Origin: Patulibacter sp.
GTDB taxonomy: Bacteria > Actinomycetota > Thermoleophilia > Solirubrobacterales > Solirubrobacteraceae
Direction of reading: 5' to 3'
Length of the DNA: 12,955 bases
Assembly (NCBI GenBank): GCA_023268575.1
Contig: JALRCL010000919.1
Coordinates: forward strand, 1-12,955
Part shown: piece by piece, positions 1 through 6,502 of the stretch
Layout: every line of letters starts with the position of its first letter
How positions within the stretch are numbered: the stretch's first letter is position 1
Translations under genes and position numbers: made by a program
Notes under the pieces: model-generated
The model's database searches: none
The model's input: only the letters and a program-made list of their open reading frames with translations
What the model was told of the DNA's origin: nothing

Positions 1-193
1 CGAGCAGCGCGATCGCGAGGACGAACAGCCGCAGCCCGTCCCGGTCCCCGTCGCGGATCCGGTCGATCCCCCGGCCGACGAGCCACGGGCTCGTCACGGT
101 GGCGAGCATCGCCAGCAGCGCGAGGGAGAACGAGAGCGCCCAGGTTCCGCGGTAGGGCCGCAGGAACCCGAGGAGTCGACGGAACGTCGGCAC
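1..193 (-). CDS. ABC exporter (permease-ATPase fusion type), N-terminal fragment
   Basis: Partial gene; only the first 64 codons lie in the window and the rest runs off the left edge. From a GTG at 193-191 it reads VPTFRRLLGFLRPYRG, then a hydrophobic stretch (about residues 17-38, ALSFSLALLAMLATVTSPWL), then VGRGIDRIRDGDRDGLRLF and the start of a second hydrophobic segment. The 'L.FLRPYR' opening, first transmembrane helix and 'P.L.G..ID.I' turn are typical of type IV ABC exporters of the MsbA/multidrug type, in which a six-helix membrane domain is fused to an ATPase. The ATPase part is outside the window, so the substrate and even the fusion are inferred. An in-frame TAG lies 12 nt upstream, so GTG is the first possible start. 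That TAG belongs to a TAGACT hexamer 6 nt before the start, suggesting a leaderless transcript. The gene is divergent from the Cys4 protein gene. Confidence 0.8.
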   Translation of the reverse strand, partial: MPTFRRLLGFLRPYRGTWALSFSLALLAMLATVTSPWLVGRGIDRIRDGDRDGLRLFVLAIALL

Positions 194-199
194 CCGGCG

Positions 200-205
200 A
201 GTCTA
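200..205 (-). promoter_or_regulatory. -10-like hexamer TAGACT, leaderless ABC exporter promoter
   Basis: On the minus strand TAGACT stands 6 nt before the GTG start at 193. TANNNT about 6-8 nt before a start codon is the usual layout of actinobacterial leaderless promoters. No Shine-Dalgarno sequence is present and no good -35 box is visible. Confidence 0.5.
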
Positions 206-259
206 GGCAGCTCGGACGCGGTGCCCACCGACGCGGCGCTCCCGCGGTCGCACAGCGGC

Positions 260-265
260 GATACT
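260..265 (+). promoter_or_regulatory. -10-like hexamer GATACT, leaderless promoter of Cys4 protein
   Basis: GATACT ends 8 nt before the ATG at 274, in a region otherwise almost free of A/T. No ribosome binding site precedes the ATG. The position fits a transcript starting at or next to the start codon. No convincing -35 box is seen. Confidence 0.45.
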
Positions 266-273
266 GGGTCGCG

Positions 274-471
274 ATGGTCGAGTTCGGCATCTGCGGCGCC
301 TGCGCGCACCAGCGGCTGATCCGCAACGGGCGCGGGTCGACGTTCTCGATGTGCGGGCGGTCGCGGACCGACGACCGCTTCCCGCGCTACCCGCGGATGC
401 CGGTCGGCTCGTGCCCGGGCTTCGAGCGCCGGGCCGACGACGCGCAGGCCGCCGAGGGACCGCGCGACTGA
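274..471 (+). CDS. small four-cysteine (putative zinc-binding) protein
   Basis: A 65-residue protein with cysteines at 7, 10, 27 and 47, spaced CX2C-X16-C-X19-C. It has a basic, arginine-rich middle (AHQRLIRNGRGSTFSMC, then RSRTDDRFPRYPRMPVGSC) and an acidic, probably disordered tail. The spacing suggests a single zinc- or metal-binding site. I believe similar short proteins with the pattern 'FGIC..CAHQR...RGS.FS.C.RS..D.RFP.YPR.PV..C.G' occur in related actinobacteria, but I cannot name a function. It starts at the only sensible ATG, has no Shine-Dalgarno and has a GATACT hexamer placed for leaderless expression. It is divergent from an ABC exporter gene and followed by a GC-rich hairpin. 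The length and ordered Cys/aromatic pattern argue against a chance reading frame. A role in nucleic-acid or protein binding is possible but unproven. Confidence 0.7.
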   Translation: MVEFGICGACAHQRLIRNGRGSTFSMCGRSRTDDRFPRYPRMPVGSCPGFERRADDAQAAEGPRD

Positions 472-476
472 TCGCT

Positions 477-500
477 CCGCCCGCCGCTCGCGTCGGGCGG
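477..500 (+). terminator. GC-rich hairpin after the Cys4 gene
   Basis: CCGCCCG (477-483) and CGGGCGG (494-500) form a 7-bp stem with a 10-nt loop, starting 5 nt after the TGA. There is no T-tract, so this is only a candidate terminator or mRNA 3'-end stabiliser. Confidence 0.35.
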
Positions 501-519
501 GCCGGCGGACCGGTGCCTG

Positions 520-525
520 TAGCGT
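520..525 (+). promoter_or_regulatory. possible -10 (TAGCGT) for the reductase gene
   Basis: TAGCGT fits TANNNT and lies 51 nt upstream of the ATG at 577, directly after a TG. It is the only TANNNT in this gap. No -35 box is recognisable, so the call is weak. Confidence 0.25.
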
Positions 526-576
526 CCGGCGGGAGCGTGGCACCCGCGCTCGACGACCCCCGATGGAGCGACACGG

Positions 577-1551
577 ATGAGCGAGCAGAGCGGCGCCGGC
601 ACCTGGAGCAAGGAGATGGGGGAGGGCGGCCGGTTCCAGCGCCAGCAGAGCGCCTTCCGGCGGTTCGTCACCGCCGACGGCTCCAGCGGGTTCCCGGCCG
701 TCGCCGGGCGGTACCACCTGTACGTCTCCTACGCCTGCCCGTGGGCGTCGCGGACGATCATCCTCCGCAAGCTCAAGGGCCTCGAGGACGCGATCGGGAT
801 GACGATCGTCGACCCCGTCCGCGACGAGCGCTCGTGGGGGTTCAAGGGGGCGGGCATCGAGCACGCCGATCCCGACGACCCCGCGGTCGAGGTCGACCCC
901 CTCAACGGCTGGTCGTTCCTCGCGGAGGGCTACGCGGCGACCGACCCCGACTTCGACGGGCGCGTCACCGTCCCGGTGCTCTGGGACACGGAGACGAAGA
1001 CGATCGTCAACAACGAGTCCTCCGAGATCCTCCGGATGCTCAACAGCGAGTTCGACGCCGTCGCCGCGCACCCGGAGCGCGACTACTACCCCGCGGAGCT
1101 GCGCGAGGAGATCGACGGGCTGAACGACTGGATCTACCCGACGGTGAACAACGGCGTCTACGCCGCGGGCTTCGCCACGAGCCAGGAGGCCTACGAGGAG
1201 GGCGTCACCGCGCTCTTCGCGTCGCTGGACCGGCTCGAGGGGATCCTCGCCACGAACCGCTACCTCACCGGCGACGCGATCACCGAGGCCGACTGGCGGC
1301 TCTTCGTGACGCTCGTCCGGTTCGACCCGGTCTACGTCGGGCACTTCAAGTGCAACCTGCGGCGGATCGTGGACTACCCGAGCCTCTGGGGCTACACCCG
1401 CGACCTCTACCAGCAGCCGGGCGTGGCCGAGACGGTGAACCTCGACCACATCAAGCGCCACTACTACGTGACGCACCCGTCGATCAACCCGACCCGCATC
1501 GTCCCGCTCGGCCCGGTCGTCGACTTCGACGAGCCGCACGACCGGGGCTGA
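577..1551 (+). CDS. glutathionyl-hydroquinone reductase-type protein (Xi-class GST)
   Basis: A 324-residue cytosolic enzyme of the YqjG/PcpF/Ecm4 family, which reduces thiol-conjugated hydroquinones, freeing the hydroquinone. The thioredoxin-fold N-terminal part holds the catalytic motif YVSYACPWASRT (residues 49-60) with Cys54 as nucleophile, followed by the family segments ERSWGFKG, VPVLWDTETKTIVNNESSEI and LRMLNSEFD. The helical C-terminal domain ends in the diagnostic HYYVTHPSINPTRIVPLGP. The length matches the family norm. The ATG at 577 has GGAG 8 nt upstream (565-568). The natural thiol is an open question: many actinobacteria use mycothiol instead of glutathione, so the in vivo substrate may be a mycothiol conjugate (inference). 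The gene stands alone, convergent with the secreted-protein gene. The family assignment is firm; the physiological substrate is not. Confidence 0.93.
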   Translation: MSEQSGAGTWSKEMGEGGRFQRQQSAFRRFVTADGSSGFPAVAGRYHLYVSYACPWASRTIILRKLKGLEDAIGMTIVDPVRDERSWGFKGAGIEHADPDDPAVEVDPLNGWSFLAEGYAATDPDFDGRVTVPVLWDTETKTIVNNESSEILRMLNSEFDAVAAHPERDYYPAELREEIDGLNDWIYPTVNNGVYAAGFATSQEAYEEGVTALFASLDRLEGILATNRYLTGDAITEADWRLFVTLVRFDPVYVGHFKCNLRRIVDYPSLWGYTRDLYQQPGVAETVNLDHIKRHYYVTHPSINPTRIVPLGPVVDFDEPHDRG

Positions 1552-1593
1552 CGGACGAGGGGCCGCGCCGGCGCCCTCGTCGTCGCCGAGCCG

Positions 1594-1648
1594 CTCGCCG
1601 CGACGGCCGGCATCCACGGGTCGCCGCGGCGACGACCGTCGCGGCGAG
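1594..1648. terminator. perfect 13-bp inverted repeat between convergent genes
   Basis: CTCGCCGCGACGG (1594-1606) is an exact inverted match to CCGTCGCGGCGAG (1636-1648), with a 29-nt interval. Inside the interval lies a perfect 14-bp palindrome, GTCGCCGCGGCGAC (1620-1633). It sits 42 nt after the reductase stop and 55 nt after the end of the opposing secreted-protein gene, so a two-way terminator is the natural reading. Neither strand has a clear T-tract, which is common in very GC-rich actinobacteria. Confidence 0.5.
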
Positions 1649-1703
1649 GACCGCGTGGACCGTCGCCGGTGACGGGGCGGCCGCCGCCCGCGAGGCGCGG
1701 CGT

Positions 1704-3146
1704 TCAGTCCGAGCCGCTGTACGCCGAGATCCGGGGGTCGACGAACGCGTACGGCGCGTCGGCGCGGGGCCGCACCGTCGCCTGCCGGGGACCGCCGGCC
1801 TCCTCCCAGCGCAGCTCGTCGCCGACGAGCGCGAAGTGCCGCGCCTGCTCTCCCAGCGCGATCCGTCGCTCGCCGTCGGCGTCGAGCACGAGCAGCTCCT
1901 TGCCGTCGACCACCGCGAGGACCCCGGGGGCGGTGACCGCGCCGGTCGGGGTCGGGCGCAGCCTGCCGCGCTCCGCCTCCAGCTCCTCCGCCGTCCAGGC
2001 GCCGGGCCCGCGAACCGCGCCCTCGCCGGTGATCCGGCGGCCGTCGTCGACGTTGCGCAGGACGAAGCGGTACGGGCCGAGGCCGAACGGGTCGGACCCG
2101 CTCGTGGTGGCCAGGAGCCACGGGCCGAGGCGGACGACCCCGTCCATGCTGTAGGCGGGCCCCCAGCGGCTCACCCGGTGGGCGACCACCCGGTCGCTGC
2201 TCAGCAGGCGCCCGGTCTGCGGGTCGCAGACCGTGGCGAGGGCCGTCCACGTCGCTCCGGGATCCAACGGCCCGAGGACGATCGAGGCGGCGACGGCGAG
2301 ACGCCACCCCGCGAGCTCGATCGCGGGCACGATCGGGTCCGGGCACCGCTCGGCCTCGTCGGAGGCGAACGCGACCGGCTCGGCCCCCGGCTCGTCGAGC
2401 TGCACGTGGCGGTTGCCGACGAGGGCGATCGCCACGCCGCGGGGCACGGTCGTCCCGGCCTCCTCCGGGCGCGTCGCCGGTGCGGGCGCGGGGAGCGCGA
2501 CGGCGACCCGTCGCCCGGCGGGCCAGACCGTGGCGCTGCTCCGGGCGTTCCGGTCCTCGGGCCCGACGCCGAGCGTCCACGCGACGGTGCCCGTCGGCCC
2601 GACGACGACGTTGCCGTTGACGAGCTCGTGCGGCACGCCCGGCGCCGTCGGCACCGTCGCGTGGTCGCGCAGGCGCCCGCCGACCACGCGCGCCCGGTGG
2701 ACGCGGCCGACCTCGCCGCGCGCGGCGACGCGCCAGGCGACCCACGAGCCCTGGACGCTCGCGGCGCCGACGACCTGGCGGCGCGTGATCCGCGGGAGCC
2801 GCGCGCGGACGCGGCCGTCGACGCAGACCACCGGCGTGCCGACCTTGCGCCGGTCGCGCACCGTGCGGACCTCCGGGTCGGCCCCGAGCGCGAGACCGGT
2901 CCGGCGCAGGACGACGGTGGCGGACGCCAGGGCCCCGGGGGCGTGCTCCTGCTCCAGGCGCGGCCAGCGGCCGGCCGTCGTGCGGGTCGAGGCGGCGGGT
3001 CCCGCGGCGCCCCAGGTGACCTTCAGCCGTTCCGGGGCGGTTGGGCAGGACGGAGCGGCGGCGCTCGCGGCGCTGGGCAGCGCGAGCAGGGCCGCCGGCG
3101 CCAGCAGGCCGACGGCGGTCAGCAGACCGCGGGAAGGGCGGGGCAC
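1704..3146 (-). CDS. secreted protein of unknown function (possible beta-propeller-like)
   Basis: 480 residues from GTG at 3146. That start has GGAG with a 6-nt spacer (3153-3156) and opens a clean signal peptide: MPRPSRG, hydrophobic LLTAVGLLAPAALLAL, then PSAASA|AAP with likely cleavage after residue 29. The reading frame extends further upstream to 3305, but that would place 53 Arg-rich residues before the signal peptide. The mature protein is rich in short beta-like segments with recurring 'GSWVAWRVA', 'TGTVAWTLG', 'LAGWRLAVAA' and 'LGPWLLATTSGS' phrases and with 'VCDPQTGRLL'/'VLDADGERR' turns. This looks like a repeated-blade (beta-propeller-type) fold, but no named family is recognised. 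Cys34, Cys108, Cys268 and Cys307 could make two disulfides outside the cell. It lies 122 nt downstream of the methyltransferase gene on the same strand. Confidence 0.8.
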   Translation of the reverse strand: MPRPSRGLLTAVGLLAPAALLALPSAASAAAPSCPTAPERLKVTWGAAGPAASTRTTAGRWPRLEQEHAPGALASATVVLRRTGLALGADPEVRTVRDRRKVGTPVVCVDGRVRARLPRITRRQVVGAASVQGSWVAWRVAARGEVGRVHRARVVGGRLRDHATVPTAPGVPHELVNGNVVVGPTGTVAWTLGVGPEDRNARSSATVWPAGRRVAVALPAPAPATRPEEAGTTVPRGVAIALVGNRHVQLDEPGAEPVAFASDEAERCPDPIVPAIELAGWRLAVAASIVLGPLDPGATWTALATVCDPQTGRLLSSDRVVAHRVSRWGPAYSMDGVVRLGPWLLATTSGSDPFGLGPYRFVLRNVDDGRRITGEGAVRGPGAWTAEELEAERGRLRPTPTGAVTAPGVLAVVDGKELLVLDADGERRIALGEQARHFALVGDELRWEEAGGPRQATVRPRADAPYAFVDPRISAYSGSD

Positions 3147-3224
3147 GATCGACTCCAGGGGACGGGGTGTGCTCGTTCCAACCCCCGGCGCCCCAGGGAG
3201 TTGCGCGGCGTCCGGAAGCCGGCG

Positions 3225-3259
3225 GGTCGCGCGTCGTCCGGCGCGCCGGTCGCGCGTCG
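3225..3259. repeat. 12-bp direct repeats flanking a 12-bp palindrome
   Basis: GGTCGCGCGTCG occurs at 3225-3236 and again, identical, at 3248-3259, start to start 23 bp (about two helix turns). The perfect palindrome CCGGCGCGCCGG spans 3238-3249 between them and shares its last GG with the second copy. The block lies 10 bp past the methyltransferase stop and about 80 bp upstream of the secreted-protein start. It could be an operator, a terminator, or chance in GC-rich DNA. Confidence 0.45.
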
Positions 3260-3268
3260 CGGGCAGGC

Positions 3269-4084
3269 TCAGGCCGGGTCGAGCTGGGCCGCGGCGGCGA
3301 CCCACGACGGGTCGAGCTCGCCGCGCTTGCGCGCGACGTAGGCGTGGTAGTGCAGCGGCTCGCCGCTGACCGCCAGCCGGTGCTGGTAGCGCCGTTCGGC
3401 GGCGACCTCGAGGGCACCCTCCGCGTCGAGGCGCTGCAACAGGCGCGCGAACCCCGACGGATCCTCGTCGGTGACGAAGTCGTCACGGATCGTCAGCGCG
3501 ACCCAGCCGTCCTCGGCGAGGTAGTCGAAGGCAGTCGCGAAGGCCTCCGGCGGGATGTCGCCGAAGCCGAGCGCGGCGACGGTCGTCAGGCAGTCCGGGG
3601 CCAGGGCCCGCAGCGCGTCGTCGTCGGCCGCCGGCGGGTCGGTCAGGTCGCAGACGCGGTAGTCCGCGTAGACCCCCGGCCGGTCGCGCTCGGTGGCCAT
3701 GCGGGCCTCGGGCAGGATGTCGACGCCGACGATCTCCTGGACGCCGATCCCGCGCAGCTCCTCGCCGACCATCCCGTTGCCGGCGCCGAGGTCCAGGACC
3801 GACAGGGTGGCCGGATCGGCGCCCTCGGCGCGGACGCCGTCGGCGAGCATCTCGCGCACGACGGTCGGCGAGCAGCACTCGAGCTCGTCGTAGAAGAGCC
3901 GCTCGTAGAGGCCCGGGATCTCGAAGATCCGGTCGTAGTCGTGGAAGCGGATCCGCTCGACGCCCTCGGGGCGCAGCAGCTCGCACCACTCCTCGTCCTG
4001 CTCGAGCTCGGCGCGCCGGGCCTCGGTGCGCGGCAGGCGCAGCGTGAGCTCGCCGACGGGGGACTGCGGATGGGGAACGCTCAT
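3269..4084 (-). CDS. class I SAM-dependent methyltransferase
   Basis: 271 residues. The Rossmann-type SAM site is clear: motif I VLDLGAGNGMVG at 96-107, the acidic residue closing strand 2 in GVDILPEA (Asp122), motif II region YRVCDLTDP (142-150), then LAPDCLTTVAALGFGDIPPEAF (161-182) and the strand-5 region DYLAEDGWVALTIRDDF (187-203). A helical N-terminal cap (about residues 20-85, with HDYDRIFEIPGLYERLFYDELECCSP) probably covers the substrate. The overall order (cap, SAM fold, 'FGDIPPEAF', 'LAEDGW.ALTIRDDF') resembles small-molecule methyltransferases of the WBSCR27/UbiE-like group, but the substrate cannot be read from sequence. The ATG at 4084 has AGAGG 4 nt upstream, a close spacing. 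It is the upstream gene of a same-strand pair with the secreted protein. Confidence 0.88.
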   Translation of the reverse strand: MSVPHPQSPVGELTLRLPRTEARRAELEQDEEWCELLRPEGVERIRFHDYDRIFEIPGLYERLFYDELECCSPTVVREMLADGVRAEGADPATLSVLDLGAGNGMVGEELRGIGVQEIVGVDILPEARMATERDRPGVYADYRVCDLTDPPAADDDALRALAPDCLTTVAALGFGDIPPEAFATAFDYLAEDGWVALTIRDDFVTDEDPSGFARLLQRLDAEGALEVAAERRYQHRLAVSGEPLHYHAYVARKRGELDPSWVAAAAQLDPA

Positions 4085-4398
4085 GGGACCTCTCGGGGGG
4101 ATGGTCTTGCGGGCGGATCACCACCGCCGACGGTCGCGAGGACCACCGGCGGCGGGTGGTGCAGCAACGACGGGGCGGTTGCGGCTCGAACGCTGCCCTG
4201 CGGGCGGAGGATCCGCCGGGAGAGGGCTCCGGACGTTCGATCGGCGTCGCACCGGTGCTGCGACGACCATAACGGACCGCGTGGCCGACGCGCGGCGGCC
4301 CGCGCCGCGCCGGAGGACCACCGCACCGCTCCGGCGGGCGCCACGAGCCGGCTCCCGGCGCGACCGCGCCGACCGCGCGCCGCGCCGGCGGCCGGCCC
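4085..4398. other. 314-bp intergenic gap upstream of the methyltransferase
   Basis: No convincing gene is seen. The stretch contains a small dyad ACCACC-N7-GGTGGT (4142-4160), a dyad CGTCGCA-N7-TGCGACG (4245-4265), and the only A/T-rich spot of the gap (CCATAACGG, 4268-4276). The section next to the ABC permease stop (about 4290-4398) is simple GC-rich sequence with many short self-complementary pieces. An 87-codon reading frame on the minus strand (4344-4081) is judged to be noise. Confidence 0.6.
4245..4271 (-). promoter_or_regulatory. possible methyltransferase promoter (TATGGT) with adjoining operator dyad
   Basis: On the minus strand TATGGT (4271-4266) fits TANNNT. Directly after it, CGTCGCA (4265-4259) and TGCGACG (4251-4245) form a perfect 7-bp inverted repeat with a 7-nt spacer, and the spacer region also gives the palindrome GCACCGGTGC. 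A dyad at the expected transcription start would suit a repressor site. The start codon lies some 160 nt downstream, giving a long 5' leader. No -35 box is recognisable. Confidence 0.35.
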
Positions 4399-5484
4399 TC
4401 AGACCCCGCGCCGCTGCAGCATCCGGGCCAGCAGCCCGAACCCGGCCAGGGTCCAGACGAGCAGCACCCCGACCGCGAGGCCGTGGCTGCCGAACACGTC
4501 GCTGCCCTGCGAGCCGTCGACCATCAGGCGCATGCCCTGCGTCATCGGGAGCGCCTGGAGGATCCCGTCCACCACGGGCGAGAGGTCCGTCGCGACGAGG
4601 AACGCCGGCAGCAGGATCGGGAACAGCAGGAGGCCCATCCACGTGTTGAGCTTGTCCGGGCTGCGGAAGAGGTACGCCAGCCAGAGCCCGAAGCCGATGA
4701 GCGAGAGGCCCGAGCCGAGGGCGCCGAGCGCGAAGAGCAGCGGCCGCTCGGGTTCCAGCCGGGTGAGCAGGACGGTGCCGGCGGTGGCGACCGAGCCGTA
4801 GACGACGCCCACGAGCGCCTTCGCGGCCAGCACCTCGCTGCCGCGCGCGGCGAGCAGCAGCGCCTCGAGCGTCCGCTTGTCGAGCTCCTCGGCGAGGATG
4901 ATCGGCGTCACGAGCAGCCCGACCATCCCGAGCAGCATCGCGACGGCTGCCACGGCGAAGTAGCGCCGCAGGCCCATGGCGTCGACGGCGTTGGCCGTGT
5001 TGCGGGCGACCGTCGCGCTCTGCACCTCGGCGGCCGGGGGTCGGTCCGTGAGCTTGCCGACCGTCGCCGGCAGCAGGTCCGCCACCGCGAACGCCGTCGG
5101 GGAGGCGTCGGAGAGGGCGAGGACGCGCAGCGGCGGCGCGCGACCCGCGCGCGCCTGGGTCAGCAGGCCGTCGGGGACGAGGATCGCCAGGTCGACGTCG
5201 TCGTCGGCGACCCGCTTGCGCGCGGTCGCCTCGTCGGCGGTCCGCTGGACGGTGAGCTCGATCGCGCGGCCGACGTCCTTCGGCAGCTGCGTGGCCACCC
5301 GGGCGGCGTCGGCGCTGCCGACGACGACGACCTTCGCGGTCGGGCGCGGCTCCTCGTCGGGGAACGCGACCGAGTAGAAGAGCCCGAGCCCGATCGGGAT
5401 CAGCAGCGCCACGAGGACGCGCCCGTCGCGGATCGCGTCGACGAGGTCCTTGCGGAGGATGAGCCAGAGGCGCCGGGCGTTCAT
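4399..5484 (-). CDS. ABC-2 type permease
   Basis: 361 residues, the membrane partner of the ATPase encoded just upstream. N-terminal cytosolic helix with 'LILRKDLVDAIRDGRVL' (8-24), first transmembrane segment about 22-41, then a large extracytoplasmic part (about 43-168) with 'VVVVGSADAARVATQLP' and 'DDVDLAILVPDGL'. Five further membrane segments follow at about 175-197, 222-242, 248-272, 281-300 and 334-354. The loop EELDKRTLEALLLAARGSEVLAAK (199-222) matches the conserved coupling region of ABC-2 permeases of the NatB/YhaP kind. The ATG overlaps the ATPase stop as ATGA (4-bp overlap), which indicates translational coupling. Likely role: export of a lipophilic compound or ion; the substrate is unknown. 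Only one permease gene is adjacent, so it probably acts as a homodimer. Confidence 0.92.
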   Translation of the reverse strand: MNARRLWLILRKDLVDAIRDGRVLVALLIPIGLGLFYSVAFPDEEPRPTAKVVVVGSADAARVATQLPKDVGRAIELTVQRTADEATARKRVADDDVDLAILVPDGLLTQARAGRAPPLRVLALSDASPTAFAVADLLPATVGKLTDRPPAAEVQSATVARNTANAVDAMGLRRYFAVAAVAMLLGMVGLLVTPIILAEELDKRTLEALLLAARGSEVLAAKALVGVVYGSVATAGTVLLTRLEPERPLLFALGALGSGLSLIGFGLWLAYLFRSPDKLNTWMGLLLFPILLPAFLVATDLSPVVDGILQALPMTQGMRLMVDGSQGSDVFGSHGLAVGVLLVWTLAGFGLLARMLQRRGV

Positions 5485-6494
5485 CGCCGGCCTCCCGGCT
5501 TGTACGGCCAGACGAGCCAGTGCCACCACTTCCGCTCGCCGCCGGCGGGTGCGTCCGGTCCCGGGCCGTCCCCGTCGTCGTCCTCCTCGTCGTCGAGGCC
5601 CCGGCCCGCCAGCGCCACGAAGACGTCGGCGAGCGTCGGCTCGTCGCTGTGCACGGCGAGCACGCGACCGGCCGCCTGCCACTCGGCGAGGCGCCGGTCG
5701 GCCGGGTCGTCGAGCGGGACCTCGTGCTCGCTGCGGTCGTCGAGCGTCACGCGGGCGTGACGGCCCTCGCGGCGGGCGGCGAGCGAGAGCTTCAGCTCGC
5801 GCGGGGTGTCCAGGGCGACGATCCGGCCCTCGGCGAGGAACGCGACGCGGTCGCAGAGCTCGTCGGCCTCGGTCATGTCGTGCGTCGTGATGACGACGGT
5901 CGTGCCGGCGGCCGCGAGATCGCGCACGATCTCCCGCAGCGTCCGCGCGGACAGCGGGTCCAGGCCGCGGGTCGGCTCGTCGAGGAAGAGCACGCGCGGC
6001 TCGTTCACGAGCGCCCGCGCCAGCAGCAGGCGCTGCTTCATGCCGGTCGAGTACGTCTTGACCTTGCGTCCGGCGGCGTGCTCGATCCCGACCCGGCGCA
6101 GCAGCGCGTCGACGCGCTCGGGCGGCGCACCGTAGAGCTGCGCGAAGAGCGCGAGGTTCTCGCGCCCGGTCAGCCGCAGGTAGAGGTTCTGGTCCTCGAA
6201 GACGAGGTTCAGCTCGGCGCGGGCCGCCTCCCGGTCGGCGACGAGATCGTGGCCGCTCACGGAGGCGGTGCCGGAGGTCGGGCGGGAGCGACCGGTCAGG
6301 ATCCGGATCGTCGTCGTCTTGCCGGCGCCGTTGTGGCCGAGGAGGCCGAAGACCTCGCCGGGGGCCGCCGCGAAGCTGATGCCGCGGACGGCCTCGACGT
6401 CGCCGAAGCGCTTGACGAGGTCCTCGACGACGACGGCCGCGTCGGGGGAAGGGGGGACGGGGGGATCCTGCTCGGCCAGGGGCTGGTCGGGCAT
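5481..6494 (-). CDS. ABC transporter ATP-binding protein (NatA-like) with unusual C-terminal tail
   Basis: 337 residues; supplies ATP-driven power to the ABC-2 permease. Walker A GHNGAGKTT (53-61), Q-loop Gln102 in FEDQNLY, signature YSTGMKQR (148-155, the variant typical of NatA/drug-exporter ATPases), Walker B VLFLDEP (168-174) with catalytic Glu173, D-loop GLDP (177-180) and switch His205 in TTHDMTEADELCD. A regulatory C-terminal domain about 220-298 ends with EPTLADVFVALAGRGL, which is standard. Beyond this the protein carries a run of Asp/Glu (301-309), a Gly/Pro linker and a Trp-rich end WWHWLVWPYKPGGRR (323-337), which the family does not need. ATG at 6494; a TAGGTT hexamer 8 nt upstream suggests leaderless expression. 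It is divergent from the MMPL exporter operon. Confidence 0.95.
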   Translation of the reverse strand: MPDQPLAEQDPPVPPSPDAAVVVEDLVKRFGDVEAVRGISFAAAPGEVFGLLGHNGAGKTTTIRILTGRSRPTSGTASVSGHDLVADREAARAELNLVFEDQNLYLRLTGRENLALFAQLYGAPPERVDALLRRVGIEHAAGRKVKTYSTGMKQRLLLARALVNEPRVLFLDEPTRGLDPLSARTLREIVRDLAAAGTTVVITTHDMTEADELCDRVAFLAEGRIVALDTPRELKLSLAARREGRHARVTLDDRSEHEVPLDDPADRRLAEWQAAGRVLAVHSDEPTLADVFVALAGRGLDDEEDDDGDGPGPDAPAGGERKWWHWLVWPYKPGGRR

Positions 6495-6502
6495 CGCCGT
6501 CG

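Noticed and set aside
3160..3180. GGAAC on the minus strand upstream of the secreted gene, like an ECF sigma -35
   Set aside because: No matching -10 (CGTC-like) at 15-17 nt, and a start here would leave almost no leader before the ribosome site.
3147..3305. 53-residue upstream extension of the secreted-protein frame
   Set aside because: It would bury the signal peptide. GTG 3146 has GGAG with 6-nt spacing and directly opens the signal peptide.
94..3486. Very long open frame on the minus strand (and a similar one at 351-3341 plus)
   Set aside because: Runs antisense or out of frame across several recognisable genes, with Arg/Pro/Gly-rich translation; long spurious frames are expected at this GC content.
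4081..4344. 87-codon minus-strand frame whose TGA overlaps the methyltransferase ATG as ATGA
   Set aside because: The overlap looks like coupling, but the protein is low-complexity Arg/Pro/Ala with no motif or ribosome site, and a promoter-like element lies inside it.
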